Below, one piece after another: positions 48,934 to 57,170 of a DNA stretch of 64,000 nt. Under the pieces are notes generated by a model, which saw nothing but the letters and a program-made list of their open reading frames with translations, did no database searches and had not been told where the DNA came from. This DNA is from JALCLA01 sp965653565 (GTDB lineage Bacteria > Pseudomonadota > Gammaproteobacteria > Xanthomonadales > Xanthomonadaceae): the NCBI GenBank assembly GCA_965653565.1, contig CBFHAI010000004.1:74529-138528 (forward strand), in the 5' to 3' direction. Each line of letters starts with the position of its first letter. The stretch's first letter is position 1. A program made the position numbers and the translations under genes.

Positions 48934-49453
48934 CCCGGATGATGCCCGGGTCGTCGGCCAGCGGTTCGCGCTTGAAGCCGAGCGACTGCGCCAGCGTCAG
49001 CATCGCGCTGTTTTCGTCGAGCACATCGCCGTACAACTCGTCGAGTTTCTTCAGGCGCGCCCAGCGGATGAGCTGCTTCATCATCACCACGCCGAGCCCC
49101 TGGCCGACCAGGAAACGGCTCACCAGGATCGCGAATTCCGCGCGCCGGCCGTCGCTGTCGATCGACACCCGTGCCACCGCGCCGACCAGCGCCTCGCCCG
49201 GCGGCAAGGGTTCGGCCGCCACCAGCGCGAAGTCGCGGCGCGCATCCAGATGCGTCAGCCGATGCGCCATCTCGACGCTCATTTCCTTCAGCGGATGCAG
49301 GAAACGCAGGCGGATTTCTTCCGGCGAAAGCAGTGCGAAACCGGCGCGCAGCGGCTCGGCATCGGCCGGCTGGATCGGCCGCAGCAACAACTCGCGCCCG
49401 TCGGCCAGCACCAAGCGTTCATGCCAGCGTTGCGGCAGCGATTCGCGTTGCAT
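48902..49453 (-). CDS. GNAT family N-acetyltransferase
   Basis: The 183-residue product from ATG 49453 (an ATG at 49510 adds 19 residues) has the GNAT plan: LLLRPIQPADAEPLRAGFAL at the start, AVARVSIDSDGRRAEFAILV (central strands), then the acetyl-CoA pocket VSRFLVGQGLGVVMMKQLIR (a variant of the Q/RxxGxG/A motif, here VGQGLG) and a C-terminal NSAMLTLAQSLGFKRE. It resembles the acetyltransferase part of protein-lysine acetyltransferases of the PatZ type. The substrate is unknown. Confidence 0.85.
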   Translation of the reverse strand: MQRESLPQRWHERLVLADGRELLLRPIQPADAEPLRAGFALLSPEEIRLRFLHPLKEMSVEMAHRLTHLDARRDFALVAAEPLPPGEALVGAVARVSIDSDGRRAEFAILVSRFLVGQGLGVVMMKQLIRWARLKKLDELYGDVLDENSAMLTLAQSLGFKREPLADDPGIIRVSLPLKKSRD

Positions 49454-49587
49454 CGGCGCACAGTTCCGGTGGGGCGGCGTGCGGAAAGAATACTCGCGAT
49501 AAGACTGCATTCCGGCAGGGTGGCAGCGGCGCCGCGAGCCTGTGCTCTAATCGGTTGCGTACGGTTCACTTCGCGGCGGAGTCGGCC

Positions 49588-49938
49588 TTGAACGACAAAC
49601 AACTCACCAAGCTCACCAGCGCCTGGCCCGGCGTCACCAGCGACGTCAAATGGGCCGACGATCTGATTTTCTCGGTGGGCGGCAAGATGTTCTGCGGCCT
49701 GTGCCTGCGCGGCGCCGAGAAGGGCAAGCTCAGCTTCAAGGTCGACGACGAGCGCTTCCTGGAATTCACCGATCGCCCCGGTTTTCGCCCGGCGCCATAC
49801 ATGGCGCGCGCACACTGGGTGACGATGGACGATCCGGCCGTGATTCCACGCGCCGAACTCGAAGCCCTGCTGCGTCGCGCCTACGAGTTGGTGCGCGCCA
49901 AGCTTACCAAGAAGCTGCAGACGCAGTACGCCGACTGA
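49588..49938 (+). CDS. MmcQ/YjbR family DNA-binding protein
   Basis: The 116-residue protein starts with TTG (GGAG six bases before). It shows the MmcQ/YjbR features: PGVTSDVKWADDLIFSVGGK, MFCGLCL, SFKVDDERFLEFTDRPGF and a C-terminal PYMARAHWVTM with helix. These proteins have a CyaY-like fold and have been reported to bind DNA; the physiological role is unclear. It is a single gene between GNAT and the cation transporter. Confidence 0.85.
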   Translation: MNDKQLTKLTSAWPGVTSDVKWADDLIFSVGGKMFCGLCLRGAEKGKLSFKVDDERFLEFTDRPGFRPAPYMARAHWVTMDDPAVIPRAELEALLRRAYELVRAKLTKKLQTQYAD

Positions 49939-50015
49939 AACCGGCAGCGACGCTGAGCATCGCGCGGATCGCGTAGTACACTCCCGCCGACCATCCCAGG
50001 CGGCGCGAGGAACCC

Positions 50016-50924
50016 ATGGCAGGCGGCGGCGATTCCACACGAGCGATTCTTTACGCACTCGGTGCCAACTTCGCGATCTTCATCGCGAAAGGCTTCGCCG
50101 CCTTCATGACCGGCTCGAGCGCGATGCTGGCCGAGGCCGTGCATTCGCTGGCCGACTGCGGCAACCAGGGCCTGCTGCTGCTGGGCATGAAGCAATCGGC
50201 GAAACCGGCCTCGCCCGATTACCCGCTGGGCTACGGCAAGGCGATCTACTTCTGGTCCTTCCTCGTCGCGCTGATCCTCTTCAGCGTTGGCGGCATGTTC
50301 TCGATCTACGAAGGCATGCACAAACTGCACGCCACCGAACCGCTGCAGAACTGGTGGTGGGCGGTCGGCGTGCTGACCTTCGGCATCATCGCCGAATCGA
50401 TCTCGATGCGCGCCTGCCTGGTGGAAGTCAACAAATCGCGTGGCGGCCGCAGCCTGTGGCGCTGGTTCCGCGACAGCCGCCAGGCCGAACTGGTGGTGAT
50501 CTTCGGCGAAGACCTCGCCGCCTTGCTCGGCCTCGTCTTCGCGCTGGTCGCCGTCGGCGTGGCCGTGATCACCGGCAACCCGATCTGGGATGCGATCGGC
50601 ACCCTCGCGATCGGCGTGCTGCTGATCGTCGTGGCCTTCTTCATCGCGATCGAAGTCAAGGCGCTGCTGATCGGCCAGAGCGTCGAACCGATGCGCAAGG
50701 ACGAGATGGAAGCCTTCATCCGTGCCCGTCCGGAATTCAAGCGCCTGCTCAACCTGATCACGTTGCAACTCGGCAACGAAGTGCTGGTCTCGATGAAAGT
50801 CGAAATGAGCCGCGACCTTTCCACCAGCGGCGTCGCTGAAGCGATCAACTCGGCCGAAGTCGCCTTCAAGGCGCAGTTTCCGGAGGTCAGGTGGAGTTTC
50901 GTCGAGCCGGATGTGGAGGACTGA
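50016..50924 (+). CDS. Cation diffusion facilitator (CDF) transporter
   Basis: The 302-residue protein has about six membrane helices and the CDF metal site on helix 2 (AEAVHSLADCGNQ). On helix 5, instead of HxxxD, it has FGEDLAALLG, a variant typical of the SLC30A9-like CDF branch. It would export Zn2+ or another divalent cation with proton exchange. A GAGGAA site precedes the ATG. It stands alone. Confidence 0.88.
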   Translation: MAGGGDSTRAILYALGANFAIFIAKGFAAFMTGSSAMLAEAVHSLADCGNQGLLLLGMKQSAKPASPDYPLGYGKAIYFWSFLVALILFSVGGMFSIYEGMHKLHATEPLQNWWWAVGVLTFGIIAESISMRACLVEVNKSRGGRSLWRWFRDSRQAELVVIFGEDLAALLGLVFALVAVGVAVITGNPIWDAIGTLAIGVLLIVVAFFIAIEVKALLIGQSVEPMRKDEMEAFIRARPEFKRLLNLITLQLGNEVLVSMKVEMSRDLSTSGVAEAINSAEVAFKAQFPEVRWSFVEPDVED

Positions 50925-51020
50925 TCTTCGGCGCGGCTCGCGAAAAGCGGAACCCGCCCGGATTCCGCTTCGCTCCTTCCACGCTACGAACTGCGAACGG
51001 TGACGGCGCCGCGCGCGTTT

Positions 51021-51067
51021 GCGAATGCAACGATCATCGGAGCTTGCCTTCCGATGATCGCATTCGC
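51021..51067. terminator. Large bulged hairpin between convergent genes
   Basis: GCGAATGC (51021-51028) pairs with GCATTCGC (51060-51067) and GATCATCGGA (51032-51041) with TCCGATGATC (51050-51059); AAC bulges between. With 18 base pairs it is a likely shared terminator for the CDF gene and the cysteine synthase gene, although T-runs are lacking. Confidence 0.55.
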
Positions 51068-51080
51068 CGCCACTGCGAGT

Positions 51081-52049
51081 TCAGGCTTGCGCGTTGTCCA
51101 ACGACGCCAGCCACTCTTCATCCGACCCTTCATTGATTCCCTCGAACAGGAAGGTACTCAAGTAGCGTTCGCCGGTGTCGGGAAGCATCGCCAGCACGAC
51201 GCTGCCTTGCGGCAGATCCTTCGCCAGGGTCAGCGCCGCGGCGAAGGTGCCGCCGGCGGAAATCCCGGCGAAAATCCCTTCCTTGGTGGCCAGCGCGCGC
51301 GCGGTGTCGCGGGCGAGGACGTCGTCGACGGGAAGGATGCGGTCGTAGATCGTGCGGTCGAGCACGGCGGGGATGAAGTCCGGGCTCCAGCCCTGGATCT
51401 TGTGCGGTTTCCACTCGGCGCCCGATAACAGCGCCGCGCCGGCCGGTTCGGTGATGCAGATCTTCAACTCGGGTCGCGCGGCTTTCAGCACGCGTCCGGC
51501 ACCGGACACCGTACCGCCGGTGCCGTAGCCGGTGACGAACCAGTCGAGCCGGCGGTCGGCGAAATCCTGCAGGATTTCCGGGCCCGTCGTGGCCGCGTGG
51601 TAGCGCGGGTTGGCTTCGTTGTCGAATTGCCGCGCGAGGAAGGCGCCGTGTTTTTCGGCGAAGGCGGAAGCGGCGCGCACCATGCCGCTGCCGCGTTCGG
51701 CGGCCGGCGTGAGGATCACGCGGGCGCCGAGCGCGCGCATCAATTTGCGTCGTTCGATCGAGAACGAATCCGACATGAAGGCGACGAACGGATAGCCCTT
51801 CGCCGCGCACACCATCGCCAGCGCGATGCCGGTGTTGCCCGAGGTCGCTTCCACCACCATCTGCCCCGGCTTGAGCGTGCCGCGCTGTTCGGCGTCGAGG
51901 ATGATCGCGTGCGCGAGGCGGTCCTTCACCGACGACATCGGGTTGAAGGCTTCGAGCTTCACGTACATCTCGATGCCCGCCGGCGCCAGGCGCTGGATGC
52001 GCACGATGGGCGTGCGGCCGATAGTGCCGAGGATGCTGTCGTGGATCAT
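51081..52049 (-). CDS. cysK: Cysteine synthase (O-acetylserine sulfhydrylase)
   Basis: The 322-residue protein is a fold-type II PLP enzyme: Lys42 in FNPMSSVKDR is the PLP Schiff-base lysine, TSGNTGIAL (69-77) binds substrate, and GTGGTVSGAGR binds the phosphate. It makes cysteine from O-acetylserine and sulfide. The start at 52049 is preceded by GGAG and overlaps the RNase T stop (ATGA). The subtype (CysK versus CysM) is uncertain. Confidence 0.92.
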   Translation of the reverse strand: MIHDSILGTIGRTPIVRIQRLAPAGIEMYVKLEAFNPMSSVKDRLAHAIILDAEQRGTLKPGQMVVEATSGNTGIALAMVCAAKGYPFVAFMSDSFSIERRKLMRALGARVILTPAAERGSGMVRAASAFAEKHGAFLARQFDNEANPRYHAATTGPEILQDFADRRLDWFVTGYGTGGTVSGAGRVLKAARPELKICITEPAGAALLSGAEWKPHKIQGWSPDFIPAVLDRTIYDRILPVDDVLARDTARALATKEGIFAGISAGGTFAAALTLAKDLPQGSVVLAMLPDTGERYLSTFLFEGINEGSDEEWLASLDNAQA

Positions 52050-52738
52050 GGCGAAACTCCGGTGGGTTGCACGGAAGCGGCGTCGTCGATCATCGCCGCG
52101 TCGAGGGCGGCGGCATCGAGCGTGCTCAGGTGCCGCCAGCGATTGACGATGAGGCAGAACAGTTCGGCGGTGCGTTCGGCGTCGTAGACCGCCGAATGCG
52201 CTTCTTCGCCGTTCCACGCAATGCCGGCGGCATTCGCCGCGCGGCTGAGCACCGTCTGCCCGTAGGCCAGACCCGCGAGCGTGACGGTGTCGAAGCAGCT
52301 GAAGGGATGGAACGGATTGCGCTTGTGCGCGGTGCGGCGCACCGCGGCATTGAGGAAACCCAGGTCGAACGCGGCGTTGTGGCCGACCAGGATCGCGCGC
52401 TGGCAGCCGTGCCGGCGCGCGGCTTCGCGCACCGGTTTGAAGATGCAGTCGAGCGCGGCGCGTTCTTCCTTGGCGTCGCGAAACGGATGATCGATATCGA
52501 TGCCGGTGATCTCGAGCGATTTCGGATCGATCTGCGAACCGGGAAACGGCACCACGTGCGTCGAGACGGTTTCACCTGGGCGCACGACGCCGCGGTCGTC
52601 GATTTCGATCGGCACCGCCGCGATTTCGAGCAGGGCATGGCGCTCGGCGTCGAAGCCGCCGGTCTCGACGTCGACGACGACCGGCAGGAAGCCGCGGAAG
52701 CGCTCGGCCATGCGGCCGGCGGTCAGGAATTGATTCAT
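52046..52738 (-). CDS. rnt: Ribonuclease T
   Basis: The 230-residue protein shows the DEDDh exonuclease residues: Asp23 and Glu25 (VVVDVETGGF), Asp125 (GHNAAFDLGF), His181 and Asp186 (AHSAVYDAERT). The segments KRNPFHPFSCFDT and LAGLAYGQTVLSRA are closely similar to E. coli RNase T, which trims tRNA 3' ends and matures 5S and 23S rRNA. The family is gammaproteobacterial, which supports the host call. It is coupled to cysK downstream. Confidence 0.95.
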   Translation of the reverse strand: MNQFLTAGRMAERFRGFLPVVVDVETGGFDAERHALLEIAAVPIEIDDRGVVRPGETVSTHVVPFPGSQIDPKSLEITGIDIDHPFRDAKEERAALDCIFKPVREAARRHGCQRAILVGHNAAFDLGFLNAAVRRTAHKRNPFHPFSCFDTVTLAGLAYGQTVLSRAANAAGIAWNGEEAHSAVYDAERTAELFCLIVNRWRHLSTLDAAALDAAMIDDAASVQPTGVSP

Positions 52739-52778
52739 GCCGCAAGGATATCAGCGCGGCGCGATCCGCCCGGTCGCT

Positions 52779-53432
52779 TCAGCTGCGCAGCCACCTCGCG
52801 ACGGCCAGCAGCACGATGCCGGTGCCGGCCAGCGTCAACCCGAAAGCCGGCAGCAGCATCGCCAGCGGCAGGCCCAGCGCGAGCGCCGCCAGCCCCCAGG
52901 CGGTGGTGTCGGCGATCGGATCGGGCTCGGCATCGAGCTTGAACCAGTGGACCAGCAGCGCATCGACGCTGAGCCTGCCGGGCCCGCGCAGGATCAGCGG
53001 CACCAGCATCACCAGGAACAGCAGCGGCAGTTTGTAGTTGCCATGGCCCTTGTCGGTGATCGCATAGCCCTGCAGCAGATCGCTGAACATCATCCAGTCG
53101 TCGGGCCAGTGCACGGCGGCGGTGGCGACGACGGTGAGCACGAACAGGCTGAAGGCGAAGATTCGTGTGCCCAATCCCAGGAGCAGACCGATCGCGCCGG
53201 CCAGCTCGGCCCAGGTCGCCATCTGCCAGCTCAAGTCGGCCGGCACGCGGTCGAACGGGAACGGGAACTTGCCCTGGATGTCCATGAACCAGTTGCTGCC
53301 GGAGAATTTCTCGCGGCCGGCTTCCCAGAATTCCCAGGCCAGCACCAGGCGCAGGCCGAGCGGCGCGAGCCAGCGGCCGAGGCCTTCGAGCCGCTCGATG
53401 AGCGACTGCCACAGTTCGAGTATCCGGTTCAT
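52779..53432 (-). CDS. DoxX-family membrane protein of the bufferin operon
   Basis: The 217-residue protein has an N-terminal amphipathic helix followed by about five membrane segments (starting LAPLGLRLVLAWEFWEAGRE, then ELAGAIGLLLGLGTRIFAFS). The GLRLVLAWEFWEAGREKFSG motif is typical of DoxX. In bufferin-type operons a DoxX protein is the fourth member and probably helps the redox or export step. AAGG precedes the ATG. It is the last gene behind bufA-, bufB- and bufC-like genes. Confidence 0.85.
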   Translation of the reverse strand: MNRILELWQSLIERLEGLGRWLAPLGLRLVLAWEFWEAGREKFSGSNWFMDIQGKFPFPFDRVPADLSWQMATWAELAGAIGLLLGLGTRIFAFSLFVLTVVATAAVHWPDDWMMFSDLLQGYAITDKGHGNYKLPLLFLVMLVPLILRGPGRLSVDALLVHWFKLDAEPDPIADTTAWGLAALALGLPLAMLLPAFGLTLAGTGIVLLAVARWLRS

Positions 53433-53479
53433 CGGGGTGCCTTGATTTGAAAGCGCAGCAAGAGGCGCGGTCGAAGAGG

Positions 53480-54286
53480 TCAAGAGCAGGCGATTGGATT
53501 CGCGCTTTCCCGCACTGTGCCGAGGATCGCATCGCGCTCGCGCAATTGCTGCAACAGGCGTGCGCCACCGGCGATGAAACCATCGGCATCGGCCACGCCG
53601 AGCGTCTGCGCCAGCGTGCGCAGCAACTCGCGGCCATTCAAGCCGGCTTCGTTCGCGTGCAGCGTCTGCATCAGCTGGAAGCCGAGCGCGTCGAACGTCT
53701 TGAACTGCACGCGGTCGCGGCGATCGCGCACCACGAGCAGGAAGGTCGGCTGCGCGGGCGGCTCGGTGGGCTGGAAATCGGGGCGGATCTGCTGCACCGG
53801 CCACGAATAGGCGAGCGGCCAGGCGAGCGGCGAGGGCAGCGGAACCTGGTCGAGCAGGTCGCCGTCGCGATCGTGATCGATCTGCGCGATCTCGGTTTCA
53901 TCGAGCGACAGCGCCAGCTCCACCCATTCGTAATGCGCCAGTTCGAGCAGGAACGGCGGATCGCCGTCACCGCGCTGCTGGCGCGTTTCGAGATAGCGCA
54001 GGAACTCGCGGCCGAGCTCGGGAAACAGCGGCGTGTGGCAGCGGTGTTCGCGATAGAAATCGCGCACCAGCCGGTGCCACGCATCGCCCTTCAATAATCG
54101 ATGGATGACCGGGAAATTGCCGCTCAGCAGGCCTTCGATGTTGTTGTAGAACAACTCGCGGTAGATCTGCAGACGGCGGTCTTCCAGGCCTTCGGGTGCC
54201 GCATTTACCGCCGGATCGCGCAGGTGCGCGGCGAAGCCGTATTGCTGCGCCTTCAGGCGCGCGGGGACGTCAGGCCCGGCGTGCAT
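53480..54286 (-). CDS. bufC: DUF2063 MNIO partner protein (BufC-like)
   Basis: The 268-residue protein matches DUF2063: an N-terminal helical domain with RRLQIYRELFYNNIEGLLSG and NFPVIHRLLKGDAWHRLVRD, HCHTPLFPELGREFLRYL-type sequence (here HRCHTPLFPELGREFLRYL), then LELAHYEWVELALSL. Such proteins bind the precursor peptide and the MNIO enzyme. The gene overlaps the bufB-like gene by 17 bases, indicating co-translation. Symbol given by operon analogy. Confidence 0.87.
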   Translation of the reverse strand: MHAGPDVPARLKAQQYGFAAHLRDPAVNAAPEGLEDRRLQIYRELFYNNIEGLLSGNFPVIHRLLKGDAWHRLVRDFYREHRCHTPLFPELGREFLRYLETRQQRGDGDPPFLLELAHYEWVELALSLDETEIAQIDHDRDGDLLDQVPLPSPLAWPLAYSWPVQQIRPDFQPTEPPAQPTFLLVVRDRRDRVQFKTFDALGFQLMQTLHANEAGLNGRELLRTLAQTLGVADADGFIAGGARLLQQLRERDAILGTVRESANPIACS

Positions 54287-55130
54287 GCGCGACCGTGTCG
54301 TCGACCAGCGCCGCTTGCTGCAGGCGCCGGATGGTGGCGACTTCGGCGAGCAGTTCGCCGATCGGCGGGAAATTGAAGTCGCGTTCGAGCAGGGTCGGAC
54401 GCACGCCGATATGGCGATAGGCTTCCGATAGCAGAGTCCACACCGGATCGATCACCGGCGCGCCATGCGTGTCGACGATCAGATCGGCGGCTTCGTTGTA
54501 GTGGCCGGCGATGTGGAAATAGCTCACGCGCGAAGCCGGCAGCGCGCGCAGATAATCGAGCGCGTCGTAGCGGTGGTTCACGGCGTTGACGTGGATGTTG
54601 TTGACGTCCACCAGCAGGTCGCAATCGGCTTCCTCGAGCACGGCGGTGAGGAAATCGATCTCGCGCAACTCCTGGTGCGGGGCGGCGTAGTACGAAACGT
54701 TTTCCACCGCGATGCGGCGGCCGAGGATGTCCTGCGTCTGCCGGATGCGGCCGGCGACGTAGTGCACGGCTTCTTCGGTGAACGGGATCGGCATCAGATC
54801 GTAGAGATGGCCGTCGTCGGAGCAATAGCTCAGATGTTCGCTGTAGAGCGGCACGCGGTGCGCGTCGAGAAAACGCCGCACGCGGTGCAGGAAGGCTTCG
54901 TCGAGCGGATCGGGCCCGCCCAGGCTCAACGACAGCCCGTGGCAGACCAGTGGATAGCGTTCGCCGAGCGCGGCCAGTCCGTGGCCGTAGCGGCCGCCGA
55001 CGCCGATCCAGTTCTCCGGCGCGGCTTCGAGGAAATCGAAGCCGCCCGGAGCCGCGTCCTGCAGCGAGTCCATCAGGACTCGCCGCAGGCCGAGGCCGGC
55101 GCTCACGCTGGGAAGCGTGCGCTGGATCAT
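54270..55130 (-). CDS. bufB: MNIO / DUF692 bufferin-maturation oxidase (BufB-like)
   Basis: The 286-residue protein has the DUF692 TIM-barrel pattern with candidate iron ligands: His64 (CHGLSLSL), Glu98-His99 (YSEHLSYC), Glu143 (VENVSYYA), Asp175/His180 (DVNNIHVN), His206 and His210 (FHIAGHYNE), Asp220/His222 (VDTHGAPV) and Glu249 (LERDFNFP). These multinuclear non-heme iron enzymes convert precursor cysteines to thiooxazoles. The ATG at 55130 gives the usual family length; a longer frame runs into the precursor gene. It lies seven bases after the bufA-like stop. Confidence 0.93.
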   Translation of the reverse strand: MIQRTLPSVSAGLGLRRVLMDSLQDAAPGGFDFLEAAPENWIGVGGRYGHGLAALGERYPLVCHGLSLSLGGPDPLDEAFLHRVRRFLDAHRVPLYSEHLSYCSDDGHLYDLMPIPFTEEAVHYVAGRIRQTQDILGRRIAVENVSYYAAPHQELREIDFLTAVLEEADCDLLVDVNNIHVNAVNHRYDALDYLRALPASRVSYFHIAGHYNEAADLIVDTHGAPVIDPVWTLLSEAYRHIGVRPTLLERDFNFPPIGELLAEVATIRRLQQAALVDDTVAHARRA

Positions 55131-55137
55131 CGGTCGA

Positions 55138-55590
55138 TTACAGCGAACCGCCGCACTTGCCTTCGCCGCACTTGCCTTCTTTCTCGGCCTTGGCGTCGTC
55201 GGTCTTTTCGCCGCCGCACTTGCCTTCACCGCATTTGCCTTCGCCACACTTGCCTTCCATCGACTTGTGGTGCGCGTCGACTTCCGCGGTGGTCAGCATG
55301 CCGTCCTTGTTGGTGTCGATGGCGGCGAACTTCTCGGCCGGGTGGCCGCTGGCGGTGAACTCGGCCTGCGACACGCTGCCGTTCTTGTCGGTATCGAGTT
55401 TCTCGACGCCGCACTTGCCTTCGCCGCATTTGCCTTCGGCGTGATCCTTGCCTTCGCCGACCTGCTGGTAGCCGCGATCCATGTCGCTCAGGCTGAAGCT
55501 CGAGGCGCTGGCGGCCTGGGCGATCGCGAGCGAACCGACGAATGCCACACCGACGGCGACCGACAGCGGTTTGATCATCTTGCTGGACAT
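55138..55590 (-). CDS. bufA: Bufferin-like RiPP precursor with EGKCG motifs and EF-hands
   Basis: The 150-residue protein has a Sec signal (KPLSVAVGVAFVGSLAIAQA, cleavage after ASA near residue 29). Every cysteine sits in an EGKCG motif: two at 52-61, three at 112-126 and two at 138-147, seven in all. Between the first and second clusters are two EF-hand loops (DTDKNGSVSQAEF at 66-78 and DTNKDGMLTTAEV at 92-104). Precursors of this sort are periplasmic copper-binding peptides whose EGKCG cysteines become thiooxazoles. The EF-hand insertion is unusual. It is followed by bufB- and bufC-like genes. Confidence 0.9.
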   Translation of the reverse strand: MSSKMIKPLSVAVGVAFVGSLAIAQAASASSFSLSDMDRGYQQVGEGKDHAEGKCGEGKCGVEKLDTDKNGSVSQAEFTASGHPAEKFAAIDTNKDGMLTTAEVDAHHKSMEGKCGEGKCGEGKCGGEKTDDAKAEKEGKCGEGKCGGSL

Positions 55591-55637
55591 GCTTCTCTCC
55601 CTACGTGAACGAGCGGGCGGATTGCCCGCGGGACTTG

Positions 55638-55655
55638 CCCGCCGCGAACGGCGGG
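55638..55655 (-). other. UUCG hairpin in the bufA leader
   Basis: On the transcribed strand CCCGCCG-TTCG-CGGCGGG forms a very stable seven-bp hairpin in the 5' leader, about 48 bases before the bufA-like ATG. It may stabilise or control this leader. The 133-base gap 55591-55723 also has a GAAACC element at 55660-55665, as found upstream of the sigma gene. Confidence 0.45.
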
Positions 55656-55723
55656 AAACGGTTTCGCCTGCGGCACTCCGCCGGCGAAAAATCGATTGCG
55701 GATTTCGACCTCACGATTCGACG

Positions 55724-56245
55724 TCACTGCTCGATATATTCGCGCACCAGCACGCGGGCGCGATGCAGCCGCGCCTTGACCGCCAGCCGCGTGAGACCGA
55801 GCCGCTCGGACATTTCCTCGATGGTGAAATCCTGCGCATCGCGCAGCAGCAGAACCTCGCGGTAGTGAAGAGGCAGTGATTGCAGCGCGGCGACCAGGTC
55901 GCAGCGCAGTTCTTCGACCGGCCGTACCACCGGTTCGGGCAGCGGCTGCTCGGGCGCGTAATCGTGGATGTGCAGGCGCCAGGCGCGTTTGAGGCGATCG
56001 CATTCGCGCTTGGCGATGCGGAACACCCAGCCGGCGAAGGCTTCGACGACGCGCAATTGGCCGATGCGGCGGCTGGTCTGGATCAGCGTTTCCTGCACCG
56101 CGTCTTCCACATCGTGGATCACGCAGTGGCGCTCGGCGAAGCGCACGATCTGGGTGCGCGAGGCCATCAGCAGCTGTTCGAGCGCCAGCGCATCGCCGTC
56201 GCGCGCGGCGCACACCAGTTCGGGATTGACCAGCAAATAGCTCAA
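55724..56245 (-). CDS. ECF sigma factor of the bufferin operon
   Basis: I choose the TTG at 56245 (GGAG seven bases upstream), giving 173 residues: MSYLLVNPELVCAARDGDAL onward. Region 2 is seen in LEQLLMASRTQIVRFAERHC, DVEDAVQETLIQTSRRIGQL and WVFRIAKRECDRLKR; region 4 in LPLHYREVLLLRDAQDFTIE and LGLTRLAVKARLHRARVLVR. Bufferin operons are often controlled by an ECF factor that responds to copper or envelope stress, so this is the likely regulator. No anti-sigma gene is adjacent. Confidence 0.87.
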   Translation of the reverse strand: MSYLLVNPELVCAARDGDALALEQLLMASRTQIVRFAERHCVIHDVEDAVQETLIQTSRRIGQLRVVEAFAGWVFRIAKRECDRLKRAWRLHIHDYAPEQPLPEPVVRPVEELRCDLVAALQSLPLHYREVLLLRDAQDFTIEEMSERLGLTRLAVKARLHRARVLVREYIEQ

Positions 56246-56459
56246 CGGGCGACTCCGGAGTTCGGGGGAACGCGGCCGATAGCCGCGCCATCTTACCGCC
56301 ACAGGCGCTGGCCGGAAGGTCCGGTAATGCTTGTTCGGCGGGCCAAGAGGCGGGTTTCAGGCGGATGGATTCGCGCGTTGCCGAAATATTTTTCTGCCAG
56401 GGCCAGGACGATGGCCGCAGCATGCGCGCCCGCGACCCCGGGCGCGAGCCGGTCGCCGG

Positions 56460-56494
56460 CCCGGCGCGCCGGAGGGAAAGTCCTTCGCGCCGGG
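56460..56494. other. Stem-loop between nth and the sigma gene
   Basis: CCCGGCGCG (56460-56468) pairs with CGCGCCGGG (56486-56494) in the 289-base gap 56246-56534. It may end the rsx-nth transcript, although no T-run follows. A GAAACC element lies at 56353-56358, roughly 110 bases before the sigma start. Confidence 0.4.
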
Positions 56495-56534
56495 CGGTGA
56501 CGCGCGGCGGCCCGCACTCGGACGGCCGTGGCGC

Positions 56535-57170
56535 TCAGCCGGGCGTTTTGTCCGGATAGCGGCACAGATCGCGGATCACGCACTGCGGGCAATCGGGCCG
56601 GCGCGCCTTGCAGACATAACGGCCGTGCAGGATCAGCCAGTGGTGCGCGTCGCGGCGGAATTCCTCCGGCACGCGTTTGAGCAGCGCCAGTTCGACCGCC
56701 AGCGGCGTCGCGCCGGGCGCCAGACCGGTGCGGTTGGCGACGCGGAAGATGTGGGTATCGACCGCAATGGTCGGTTCGCCGAACGCCGTGTTGAGTACCA
56801 CGTTGGCGGTCTTGCGGCCGACGCCGGGCAGGCTTTCGAGCGCGGCGCGATCGTGCGGCACTTCGCCGCCGAATTCGTCGATCAGGCGGCGGCAGGTGGC
56901 GATGATGTTGGCGGCCTTCGCGTTGTAAAGCCCGATGCTCGAAATGTAGCGCTTCAGGCCTTCTTCGCCGAGCGCGAGGATCGCCGCCGGCGTGTTGGCG
57001 ACGGGGTAGAGCCGCCGCGTGGCCTTGTTGACGCCCACATCGGTGGCCTGCGCCGAAAGAATCACCGCGATCAGCAGTTCGAACGGCGTGCTGTATTCCA
57101 GCTCCGTCGTCGGATGCGGATTGAGCTCGCGCAGCCGGCGGAACAGTTCGTGGCGTTCGGCCGGTTTCAT
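56535..57170 (-). CDS. nth: Endonuclease III
   Basis: The 211-residue protein has the helix-hairpin-helix LPGVGRKTANVV with Lys120, the catalytic VDTHIFR with Asp138, and a [4Fe-4S] cluster C187-x6-C194-x2-C197-x5-C203. It removes oxidised pyrimidines in base-excision repair. Its start overlaps the rsxE stop (ATGA), the classical rsxE-nth order. Confidence 0.97.
   Translation of the reverse strand: MKPAERHELFRRLRELNPHPTTELEYSTPFELLIAVILSAQATDVGVNKATRRLYPVANTPAAILALGEEGLKRYISSIGLYNAKAANIIATCRRLIDEFGGEVPHDRAALESLPGVGRKTANVVLNTAFGEPTIAVDTHIFRVANRTGLAPGATPLAVELALLKRVPEEFRRDAHHWLILHGRYVCKARRPDCPQCVIRDLCRYPDKTPG

Noticed and set aside
50016..50924. Inactive CDF transporter because helix 5 lacks HxxxD
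   Set aside because: The GED variant is a known feature of an SLC30A9-like branch, and the helix-2 site is intact, so loss of function is not implied.
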